From NCBI GenBank assembly GCA_021824055.1, contig JAKALV010000077.1:1-12293 (forward strand): 12,293 nt of DNA, read 5' to 3'. The notes beneath the pieces were generated by a model. It was not told the DNA's origin and did not search any database. It saw only the letters and a list, made by a program, of their open reading frames with translations. Shown here in pieces: positions 1-6,166 of this stretch (the stretch's first letter is position 1; every line of letters begins with the position of its first letter). Made by a program: the position numbers and the translations under genes. The DNA comes from Acidobacteriota bacterium (GTDB lineage: Bacteria; Acidobacteriota; Vicinamibacteria; Vicinamibacterales; SCN-69-37).

Positions 1-1492
1 TGGCGGTCCAGCGCTCCGCGAGCGCCTGGCCGACCGCGACATCGTCGAGCGCCGGGTAGAACTCGCTGGTGTCGGCGCCGACCATCTGCGTCGAGAGGTG
101 GAAATCGCCGCTGAGGATCACGCGATCGATCTGCGCGGCCTTCAGCCAGTCGATCGCGCGGTTGAGCTCCGCGTCCACATCACCGTTGTAGCTCTCGCGG
201 CTGATCGTGATCACGCCGACGTTGCCGTCGTGCTCGGCGTTCACGTAGAGCTGCTGCCACTCGGGCTCGCTCAATCGATCGAGCGCATCCTCATGCCACG
301 CCGTCTTCGCCGACTCGGGATGCTGCTTGTGGTACGCCGCCACGAACGATTTCGCCCTGGCCGGACCCAGCGCCCGGATCATCGCCGGCAACCCGGAGCG
401 GAACTGCGCGCAGATCTCGCCGATCGCGTTCATCTGCGCCAGGTGCGAGCGGCGCTCGTGCACCATCAACGCCGTCATCTGGATGAGCGGCCCGGCGATG
501 GCCGTCTGGAATTCGCTCTCATCCGCCGAGGTCAGCGCCCAGTCGACCAGCGGGCGGAAATGATTCGGCGGATACCAGTTCTGCCCCGTCTCCTTGCGCT
601 CGGTCAGATCGGCCGTGGGCTCGAAGAGCGGGCCGTACTCCTTGCTGAGGTGGTGCAGGCACGACCAGGTCAGAAAGTTCGCGCCCTTGGCGCCGATCGC
701 GTCGTGCGCGCGCATCGGGTTCGGCCCGTAGTACTTGCGGACGAACTTGTCGATCTTCCAGTACGGCATGTTGTGCGACGCGTGATACCGGAGCGCGGCG
801 AGCGCGACACCGCAGAACAGCACGTCGAGGATGAACGACCAGTGGTCGCCCACCTCCATCGGCAGGAGGCCCATCGACCACAACAGCTGTGTGATCGCCG
901 ACGGCTGCGCTTCGACGATTTCGAACACCTTGTTGATCTCGTGCGGGAACGCGGGGTGCGCCACGCCAACGCCGAGCTCGCGGCTCGGGAACCCGGACGT
1001 GACCGACCGGATCTCGATCCCCGGAAACGCCGCGCGGAACATCGCGTAGTGCGCGCGCTTGACGTCGAGGATTTCCGGAATCGCTTCGAGCAGGAAACGC
1101 GGCTTGAAGCCGGCCAGCGCCGGCGGCAGCGTTCGGCCGTCGTACTTGAGCTGCACAATACCGCCCATGATGCGATCGGCGGCCTCGCGGCCGAACGACG
1201 CGACGAGGCCCGGGTACTTCTGACCGATGCCGTCCGGGGCGTTCGGCATGTCGAGTCCGACGACGGTCACGCCGTAGGGCTGCAGCCGCGACGCGAACTG
1301 CATCATCTTGCCCGCGCCGACGATCCCGTTGGCGCCGGAAATGACGAGGCTGCCGCGGTCGGTCGCCGGTCCGAAGACCTGATCGACGAGGCTGGCGGTG
1401 TCGGCCGGCAGACGGCCGTTCTTGAACGCGTCGAGCGGCGTGCCGAGGCCGAGCGTCTCGAGCGTGCTCTTGCGCATCGCGGTGGTCGCCAT
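1..1492 (-). CDS. 3-hydroxyacyl-CoA dehydrogenase / enoyl-CoA hydratase fusion (3' end outside the window)
   Basis: The minus-strand frame is open from an ATG at 1492 to the left edge: 497 codons, no stop, so the C-terminus is missing. Residues about 48-230 form an NAD-binding 3-hydroxyacyl-CoA dehydrogenase domain. A beta strand leads into the glycine motif GANGIVGAGK (53-62), and D81 ends the second strand, where NAD ribose is usually bound. H179 and E191 have the 12-residue spacing of the catalytic His-Glu dyad, and TSGFP (165-169) replaces the usual NTSS-P motif. Residues about 240-415 would be the dehydrogenase C-terminal region. From about 423 a crotonase domain begins (VGVITISRES, then VGADTSEF at 471-478, like the family's S/AGAD motif). 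Expected reactions are hydration of enoyl-CoA and NAD-dependent oxidation of 3-hydroxyacyl-CoA in the cytoplasm. The domain order is the reverse of FadB. The start shares one base with the thiolase stop and has a strong GGAGGA seven bases upstream, so the two genes are probably translationally coupled. Substrate chain length cannot be read from the sequence. Confidence 0.88.
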   Translation of the reverse strand, partial: MATTAMRKSTLETLGLGTPLDAFKNGRLPADTASLVDQVFGPATDRGSLVISGANGIVGAGKMMQFASRLQPYGVTVVGLDMPNAPDGIGQKYPGLVASFGREAADRIMGGIVQLKYDGRTLPPALAGFKPRFLLEAIPEILDVKRAHYAMFRAAFPGIEIRSVTSGFPSRELGVGVAHPAFPHEINKVFEIVEAQPSAITQLLWSMGLLPMEVGDHWSFILDVLFCGVALAALRYHASHNMPYWKIDKFVRKYYGPNPMRAHDAIGAKGANFLTWSCLHHLSKEYGPLFEPTADLTERKETGQNWYPPNHFRPLVDWALTSADESEFQTAIAGPLIQMTALMVHERRSHLAQMNAIGEICAQFRSGLPAMIRALGPARAKSFVAAYHKQHPESAKTAWHEDALDRLSEPEWQQLYVNAEHDGNVGVITISRESYNGDVDAELNRAIDWLKAAQIDRVILSGDFHLSTQMVGADTSEFYPALDDVAVGQALAERWTA

Positions 1493-2727
1493 TACTGCTT
1501 CCTCCGGGCTTCCTTGGACGCGATCTTTCGATCGCTCACTTCGAAGATGGCGGCGATGCCGACGTCGCCGGCGGCGCAACCGAAGAGCAGCACGCGCCCG
1601 CCGCCGAGCATCACGGCTTCTTCCAGCCCTTCAATCAGCGACCGCGTCAGCGTCGGTCCCTGCGGATGTCCCCACACGAGCGAGCAGCCGGTGCGGTTGA
1701 CGTCGTGCCAGTCGTGATGGAGCATCTTGGAGAAAATCACATCGTTGACCGCGAACGGGTTGTGGTTCTTCGTGACGGCGATGTCCTTCATCGTGAAGCC
1801 CGTGCGCGCGAACAGCTTCTGCACGGCCAGCGACGGCGCCTCGGGCATCAGGCTCGGGTTGGCCCGGGCCTCGGTTCTCGCCACGAACGTGATGTCGATC
1901 TCGGGCCGCGGGCTCAGTTCGGCCGCGCGCTCCTTTGTGGTGACGAGCAGCGTGGCCATCCCGTCGGCCGCGTGCGTCTGGCCGCCGGCGGTGACGCAGG
2001 TGTCGAGCTCGCGCATCTCGCGCAGCGCTTCCAGCGTGACTTGCTTCACGCCGGTGTCCTGATCGATCCGGCCCATCGGCTTGCCCTGCACGCTCAAGAG
2101 GTCGAGCGGCACGCAGACCTTGTCGAGAAAGCCCGAGTGCTTCGCCTCGAAGTACTGCTGGTAGCGATGGAAGATCACCTCGTCGACCTCGCGCCGATCG
2201 ATCTTGTGCTTGCGCGCCGCCGCGCCGGCCGTGTTGATCATCGCCTTGCCGGTCGCCGGATCGAAGCCGAAGTTCTCCCACACGTCGTTGAGCGCAAACG
2301 TGCGCTCGTAGGCGCGGCGCTCGGGAAATACGCCGACCGGCGAGTCGCTCGTCCGGTCGAACGTCAGGACGCCCACCACATCGCCGCCCTGCCCTTCCAC
2401 CTGCGCGCCGGCCGCGAGCGTGGCCTGCAGCCCCGTCGCGCACGCCTGCTCGAGGTGATACCCCGGAATGCGGCGGCCGAAGGACGCGGCCAGCATCGGC
2501 GCGTTCCAGAATTTCCAGTGCCACGGGATCGTCGAGCCGAGGATGAGGTACTCGAGCGCCGCGGTCGGCACCCGGCGCAGACCGAAGATGCGATTCATCG
2601 ACTCGGCCGCGAACTGCCCGATGTTGACCTCGGCGAGCGCCGACGTCTGCCAGGCAGGGAAATAACTGGCGCCCCAGGTTCCATACGGGATCCTGGCTCG
2701 CGGATATAGCGTGTTCTGGCTGTTCAT
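1492..2727 (-). CDS. Thiolase family protein (acetyl-CoA acyltransferase-like)
   Basis: The 411-residue cytoplasmic enzyme is expected to cleave 3-ketoacyl-CoA with CoA, or to condense acyl-CoAs, as the last beta-oxidation step. The nucleophilic cysteine is C96 in HLEQACATGLQA, matching the thiolase motif around Cys89 of the classical enzyme. H354 lies in WGHPQGPT (the GHP motif), and C384 in FGCAAGDVG is the second catalytic cysteine. The 30-residue H354-C384 spacing equals that of the classical family. In the third motif, HNPFA (322-326) aligns with the usual NEAFA, so histidine replaces the asparagine, as in SCP2-type and related divergent thiolases. I start at 2727 (MNSQNT) rather than the upstream in-frame codon at 2751, because GAGGA (2737-2741) lies nine bases before it. 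It is the first gene of the operon with the dehydrogenase/hydratase fusion. The sequence is far from FadA in many places, so the exact substrate is unknown. Confidence 0.9.
   Translation of the reverse strand: MNSQNTLYPRARIPYGTWGASYFPAWQTSALAEVNIGQFAAESMNRIFGLRRVPTAALEYLILGSTIPWHWKFWNAPMLAASFGRRIPGYHLEQACATGLQATLAAGAQVEGQGGDVVGVLTFDRTSDSPVGVFPERRAYERTFALNDVWENFGFDPATGKAMINTAGAAARKHKIDRREVDEVIFHRYQQYFEAKHSGFLDKVCVPLDLLSVQGKPMGRIDQDTGVKQVTLEALREMRELDTCVTAGGQTHAADGMATLLVTTKERAAELSPRPEIDITFVARTEARANPSLMPEAPSLAVQKLFARTGFTMKDIAVTKNHNPFAVNDVIFSKMLHHDWHDVNRTGCSLVWGHPQGPTLTRSLIEGLEEAVMLGGGRVLLFGCAAGDVGIAAIFEVSDRKIASKEARRKQ
1500..1505 (-). promoter_or_regulatory. Internal Shine-Dalgarno for the dehydrogenase/hydratase gene
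   Basis: GGAGGA on the minus strand lies within the last codons of the thiolase gene, seven bases before the ATG at 1492. It fixes that start and supports coupled translation across the TAATG overlap. Confidence 0.75.
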
Positions 2728-2804
2728 GTGTGTGATTCCTCGAACGACCACCGGTTCGGGCGGCTGCCGCAGGGGGCAACGCCTAAGTTTATCCGGAAAG
2801 ACAC

Positions 2805-2826
2805 GGCCGGCTCCTCCAAGCCGGCC
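2805..2826. repeat. GC-rich inverted repeat in the divergent spacer
   Basis: Perfect 8-bp arms, GGCCGGCT and AGCCGGCC, flank a six-base loop (2813-2818). It sits between the divergent thiolase gene and the small plus-strand gene, where promoters for both must lie, so it could be an operator or a leader hairpin. An AT-rich patch (2783-2792) next to it may hold a -10 element for the thiolase operon, but no convincing -35/-10 pair was found. Confidence 0.4.
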
Positions 2827-2898
2827 CCGCGCGGCCGATTACTGAAGTGACGGCCTCATCCGGGATGCCCCCGGAGGCGACCCGGAAGGGAGCGCGTG

Positions 2899-3111
2899 AT
2901 GATGACCAACCAGATCTCGGCGTTGCACCATCCGACCCTCATCGACCAGACGGACCGCGACCCCCATCGGGAACGCGACGACGCCAGCGCCCGGCATCGG
3001 CCGCATCCCGAGCCCAGGCACCCACCCCAGCCACCGGCCTCGGCTGATGCGCCGGCGGCGCTGGACGGCGAGCCCAAGACCATCGGGTTGCTGCTGGACG
3101 TCAAGGCCTGA
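2899..3111 (+). CDS. Small His/Pro-rich polar protein of unknown function
   Basis: A 70-codon plus-strand frame starts MMTNQISALHHPTLID and ends KTIGLLLDVKA. The middle is rich in His, Pro, Arg and Asp and is likely disordered. I do not recognise the family. Two things argue that it is real. GGAAGGGAG ends about six bases before the first ATG at 2899; a GTG at 2896 is in the same frame but too close. The codon positions also show the pattern of a high-GC gene: roughly 70% GC at position one, 50% at two and close to 90% at three, counted by eye. The opposite-strand frames do not show this pattern. There is no signal peptide or membrane segment. It is divergent from the thiolase operon and convergent with the kinase gene, and the REP-like cluster follows its stop. 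It could still be a chance frame. Confidence 0.5.
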   Translation: MMTNQISALHHPTLIDQTDRDPHRERDDASARHRPHPEPRHPPQPPASADAPAALDGEPKTIGLLLDVKA

Positions 3112-3127
3112 CCAGTCGATGGCACCC

Positions 3128-3205
3128 GCCGGACCTGAAGGTCCGGCGCTCCAAACGTCAACCACCGGCCGGACCTGAAGGTCCGGCGCTCCAGAGGTCC
3201 GGCGG
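3128..3205 (-). repeat. REP-like palindromes, two identical copies plus a fragment
   Basis: Two identical 26-bp copies lie at 3128-3153 and 3168-3193, exactly 40 bp apart. Each holds 9-bp arms GCCGGACCT and AGGTCCGGC around the dinucleotide GA. Read on the minus strand, each starts TGGAGC and then forms the hairpin. A truncated copy (arm GGTCCGGC plus flank) follows at about 3194-3205. They lie between the convergent 3' ends of the small gene and the kinase gene, where such hairpins could end transcription in both directions or protect 3' ends. No T-run follows them, so they are not classical intrinsic terminators. Confidence 0.8.
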
Positions 3206-3211
3206 TACAGA

Positions 3212-3227
3212 CTCCAGACGTCTGGAG
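3212..3227. repeat. Perfect 16-bp palindrome at the junction of opposed repeats
   Basis: CTCCAGACGTCTGGAG is a perfect palindrome. Its right half supplies the TGGAG foot of the plus-oriented copy that follows at 3228. Its left half resembles the foot of a minus-oriented copy. It therefore marks the head-to-head junction between opposed copies. Confidence 0.7.
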
Positions 3228-3289
3228 GGCTGGACCTTCAGGTCCAGCCGAGCCGAACCTTCGGGTCCCGCCGAGCCGGACGGTCCGGC
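3223..3289 (+). repeat. REP-like palindromes, plus orientation, with decayed copies
   Basis: TGGAG (3223-3227) is followed by a perfect hairpin at 3228-3249: 10-bp arms GGCTGGACCT and AGGTCCAGCC, loop TC. The same 29-bp unit occurs at 5696-5724 inside the kinase gene with one mismatch. A decayed hairpin follows at 3252-3271 (GCCGAACCT, loop TC, GGGTCCCGC, two mismatches and a wobble), then a short perfect one at 3275-3289 (GCCGGAC, G, GTCCGGC). The last ends only eight bases beyond the kinase stop codon, so it would be the first structure at the end of that message. Confidence 0.8.
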
Positions 3290-3297
3290 CGCGCCGA

Positions 3298-6081
3298 CTA
3301 CTTCTTCTGATCGAGCGCGCCGCGCCAGTGCTGGACGAGCGTGATCGAGCCTGGCCCGGTGTTCTCGGGCATGACCACGAGGAAGCGCTGCAGGTCGGGG
3401 CCCGCGTCGATGCTGCTGATCTCATGCGGCAAGGTGGCGATCCTTCTCGGCACGCCGGGCCGCAGCGTGGCGCCGGGCGCCAGGTCGACCGTCCACAGCG
3501 AATCGACCTGGTCGCTGACGTAGACGATTTCGCGGCCGTCCTTCGACCACCAAGCGTCCAGCGCGCCATCCTGCGAGATCCGCACGGCTCGGCCCGGGCC
3601 CGGAAACGGCTGCGCCATGATCTGAAACTGCCCCGTCTCATCCGTCGCGTACGAGAGCCACTTGCCGTCGGGGGAAAACCGGGCGGCCGTGTCGCGCATT
3701 GGTCCGCGCACGATGGGCGTGATGGGCCCGCCTGCGACCGAAAGGGCATAGATGTTCTGCGCGGTATCCGGATCGAGCTGGCCGACGGCAATCGTCCTGC
3801 CATCCGGAGACCAATCGTCAGGACCCTTGAACAGCACATCAGACTGATAGAGGGCACGCTCGGGCGCCGCGTCGCCCAGCGCTCTCACAAAGATGTTCTG
3901 CGCGCCGTCGCGATCCGACCCGAATGCGATCCGGGCGCCGTCGGGCGACCAGACGGGAGAATCGTTGCGTCCGTGGCCCGAGGTGATGGGCGCCACGCTG
4001 CCGCGCGCCAGATCCGCGATCCAGATCGTCGACTCGGACGGCGAGGTCGAGCGCACGAGCGCCGCCTGCGTGCCGTCGGGCGAGATGCGCGCCGTATCAA
4101 TCGGTCCCTCCGGCACCTTGATGGCCCCGGTGATCTGTCCGGCCCGGTTCAGCCACACCAGTTTCGAGTTCATCGACGGCGCCGAGTAGTACGCGAGCGT
4201 GCCAGTCGCGGAAATCGACGCAAAGGGTGCCGCCGTCCAGGAATATTTCGGATCGAGGATGGCCGACGGCTGATCGGGCAACTGCACCGGGTCACCGGTG
4301 ATCCTGAGCGCCTTGGCATCGAACGGCGCGGCCGTGAGCACGCCCTGCCTCCCGTAGATCAGATAGCCCGGCGCCGCGTAGATGGGCGCCGTTTCGAGCG
4401 CGGCGATGAACACGCGGTCCGCCGGCTTCGACAGCGAGCCGGCGAAAATGTCGAACTTGCCGTTCTTCCCAGGCAGGACGGCGTAGAGAAAATGGTCGCC
4501 GTCCGGCAGGAACTGCGGATAGCGATGCCCTCTCTCTTTGCGCGCCTTGTCGAGCGTCGTGGCCGGCGTGGCCGCGCCGCCGCTGCCGGACATGCGGAAG
4601 ATCGGCCCCGTGGCGTCCGGTGCAAACAGCAGAACGTTGTCGCTGTTCCATGCGCCCCCGCGCGCGTTGGGCGTGTCGGCCAGTACTTCCGGCCGGCCGC
4701 CCGACGCCGCCACGGTCTTCAACTGGTTCGCGGTAAAGAAACCGATCCGCTTGCTGTCGGCGGACCAGAACGGCCCTGTCCCGTTGTCCGAGTTCTCGAT
4801 GCGCTGCGCCGTGAGTGAGCCGAGACGACGAATCCAGAGCTGGCTGATCGACTGCGTGGTCGAGCCGGTCGCAAACACGACCATCGTGCCGTCCGGCGAG
4901 ATCGCGACGCCGCTCGTGTCGGGATAGATCGTCTCGCCCGGCGGCGCGACGATCGAGACGCGCGCGAGCCCGGCATCGCCCGCCGACGTCACCGACAGCC
5001 AGAATCGCTCGCCGATCATGGCGGCGAGCATCACGCCAAAGACCACGGCCGGCCAGATCCAGCGGCGCATCCCGACACGCGCCGGCGCGCTCGCCATCGT
5101 CGCGCCGCTCAACGTCGCCGGCATCGGCACGGACGCGCTCGCGGACGGCGCCATGTCGTCGGCATGCTCGTCGAGATCGAGGCGCGCGTCGCCGATCGAG
5201 CTGAGACGCTTCTTCGGATCCTTCTCGAGGCACCGTCGCAGCAACCGGCGCACCGACGCGGGCGTCGAGGCCGGAATCGCGTTCCAGGCGGGCTCGGTCT
5301 TCAGGACCGACGCCAGCACTTCCGTGATGTCGTCGCCGTCGAACGCACGGCGGCCGGTGAGCATTTCGTACAGCACGGCGCCAAACGCCCAGATGTCGGC
5401 GCGGCGATCGACGGCCTTGCCCTTCGCTTGCTCGGGCGCCATGTAGGCGGCCGTCCCGAGGATGATCCCCATCTGCGTCATCCGCGCGGTCATCGTCGGC
5501 GAATTCATCGCGTCGCTGCCCGACGCGCCGGCAGGATCCATCGCTTTCGCAAGCCCGAAGTCGAGCACCTTCACCGTGCCGTCCGCGCGCACTTTGATGT
5601 TCTGCGGCTTGAGGTCGCGATGGACGACGCCCTGCTCGTGCGCGGCTTCGAGAGCATCGGCGATCTGACGGGCGATGGCGAGCGCATCGGATAGTTGGAG
5701 GGCTGGCCCTTCAGGTCCAGCCGAACGTGCGATCAGCGTTGAGAGGTCCTGCCCCTCAACGAGTTCCATGACGAGCGCGCGGGAAATGAAATCGGGAATC
5801 ATTTCCGTCCGACGTTGGTCGGAAATGATTCCCGATTTCATTTCCTCGATGCCGTAGATCGCCGCAATGTTCGGATGGTTCAGCGACGCGAGCACCTGCG
5901 CTTCGCGAGTGAACCGCGCGAGCCGATCCGCGTCGCGCGCGAACGCCTCGGGCAGCACCTTGATGGCCACCTCGCGCCCGAGCCTCGTGTCTTTCGCCCG
6001 ATACACTTCACCCATGCCGCCCGCGCCGAGCGGCGCGAGCACTTCATAGGAGCCGAGGCGGGTTCCTGCGGGCAGCGACAT
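3298..6081 (-). CDS. Membrane-anchored Ser/Thr protein kinase with C-terminal TolB/PD40-like propeller
   Basis: A 927-residue bacterial (Pkn-type) Ser/Thr kinase. The kinase domain spans about 12-290: glycine loop GAGGMG (19-24), K41 in VAIK, helix-C E60, catalytic loop HRDLKPQN (154-161), DFG (174-176) and APE (215-217). All catalytic residues are present, so it should be active. One membrane segment lies at about 340-358. The rest is a beta propeller with SPDG motifs at about 395, 667, 712, 758 and 803, probably outside the cytoplasmic membrane as a sensor or binding platform. The start MSLPAGTRLGSYEVLAPLG is typical of the family, but no Shine-Dalgarno precedes the ATG; a TAGAGT box close upstream might give a very short leader. 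Odd features are two extra loops in the kinase domain, residues about 81-100 and 119-129, each encoded by a palindromic element. The gene is 85 nt downstream of the Asp-box protein gene on the same strand and may be cotranscribed. The substrate is unknown. Confidence 0.93.
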   Translation of the reverse strand: MSLPAGTRLGSYEVLAPLGAGGMGEVYRAKDTRLGREVAIKVLPEAFARDADRLARFTREAQVLASLNHPNIAAIYGIEEMKSGIISDQRRTEMIPDFISRALVMELVEGQDLSTLIARSAGPEGPALQLSDALAIARQIADALEAAHEQGVVHRDLKPQNIKVRADGTVKVLDFGLAKAMDPAGASGSDAMNSPTMTARMTQMGIILGTAAYMAPEQAKGKAVDRRADIWAFGAVLYEMLTGRRAFDGDDITEVLASVLKTEPAWNAIPASTPASVRRLLRRCLEKDPKKRLSSIGDARLDLDEHADDMAPSASASVPMPATLSGATMASAPARVGMRRWIWPAVVFGVMLAAMIGERFWLSVTSAGDAGLARVSIVAPPGETIYPDTSGVAISPDGTMVVFATGSTTQSISQLWIRRLGSLTAQRIENSDNGTGPFWSADSKRIGFFTANQLKTVAASGGRPEVLADTPNARGGAWNSDNVLLFAPDATGPIFRMSGSGGAATPATTLDKARKERGHRYPQFLPDGDHFLYAVLPGKNGKFDIFAGSLSKPADRVFIAALETAPIYAAPGYLIYGRQGVLTAAPFDAKALRITGDPVQLPDQPSAILDPKYSWTAAPFASISATGTLAYYSAPSMNSKLVWLNRAGQITGAIKVPEGPIDTARISPDGTQAALVRSTSPSESTIWIADLARGSVAPITSGHGRNDSPVWSPDGARIAFGSDRDGAQNIFVRALGDAAPERALYQSDVLFKGPDDWSPDGRTIAVGQLDPDTAQNIYALSVAGGPITPIVRGPMRDTAARFSPDGKWLSYATDETGQFQIMAQPFPGPGRAVRISQDGALDAWWSKDGREIVYVSDQVDSLWTVDLAPGATLRPGVPRRIATLPHEISSIDAGPDLQRFLVVMPENTGPGSITLVQHWRGALDQKK
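5696..5724 (+). repeat. REP-like element inside the kinase coding sequence
   Basis: This unit matches 28 of 29 bases of the copy at 3223-3251, in the same orientation, with a GGAG foot (5697-5700). Its hairpin is GGCTGGCCCT, TC, AGGTCCAGCC (5701-5722); the one difference (C at 5707) breaks one base pair. On the coding strand it gives residues SAGPEGPALQ (120-129), between the hinge region ('EGQDLSTLIAR') and helix alphaE ('LSDALAIARQI'). From memory of the family, kinases of this type usually have only three or four residues there. Confidence 0.8.
5782..5845. repeat. 64-bp near-perfect palindrome inside the kinase coding sequence
   Basis: Two perfectly complementary 26-base arms (5782-5807 and 5820-5845) flank a 12-base centre that itself nearly pairs. 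Each arm is in turn a hairpin: GGAAATGA at one end, TCATTTCC at the other. The element is therefore two inverted hairpin units. It is about 45% GC, well below the surrounding gene. The coding strand reads through it without a stop, giving residues about 80-100 (MKSGIIS...TEMIPDFIS) between 'IYGIEE' and 'RALVMELVEG', the beta4-beta5 turn. It is unrelated in sequence to the GC-rich element. Confidence 0.9.
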
Positions 6082-6116
6082 TCGAGGTGAAGGCGCTACT
6101 CTATCTCAGGCGCAAC

Positions 6117-6140
6117 GGCCCGGGTGCATTCACCCAGGCC
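6117..6140 (-). terminator. Possible hairpin after the Asp-box protein gene
   Basis: GGCC, one mismatch, GGGTG, four-base loop, CACCC, one mismatch, GGCC. It starts 27 bases after the stop codon of the upstream gene (6167) and lies in the 85-nt gap before the kinase. There is no T-run, so it may only attenuate transcription or serve as a processing point. Confidence 0.35.
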
Positions 6141-6166
6141 GATCACCGCCCGCTCCGAGAAACCCG

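Noticed and set aside
98..1717. Plus-strand frame of 539 codons opposite the operon
   Set aside because: It lies antisense across the dehydrogenase/hydratase gene and the end of the thiolase gene, both of which show catalytic motifs. Its own product is low-complexity and Arg-rich.
3128..3289. CRISPR array
   Set aside because: The repeats are short palindromes in both orientations, with irregular spacing and no uniform unique spacers, and there are no cas genes nearby.
2856..3857. Minus-strand frame overlapping the kinase 3' end and the repeat cluster
   Set aside because: It runs out of frame through the kinase propeller and then across the palindromes. No ribosome binding site or domain supports it.
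5782..5845. Intrinsic terminator or intron inside the kinase gene
   Set aside because: No T-run follows and the coding frame continues through without a stop. Kinase motifs are collinear on both sides, so no splicing needs to be assumed.
3298..6081. Kinase as a pseudogene because of the palindromic insertions
   Set aside because: The frame is intact from start to stop, all catalytic motifs are present, and both extra segments fall in surface loops.
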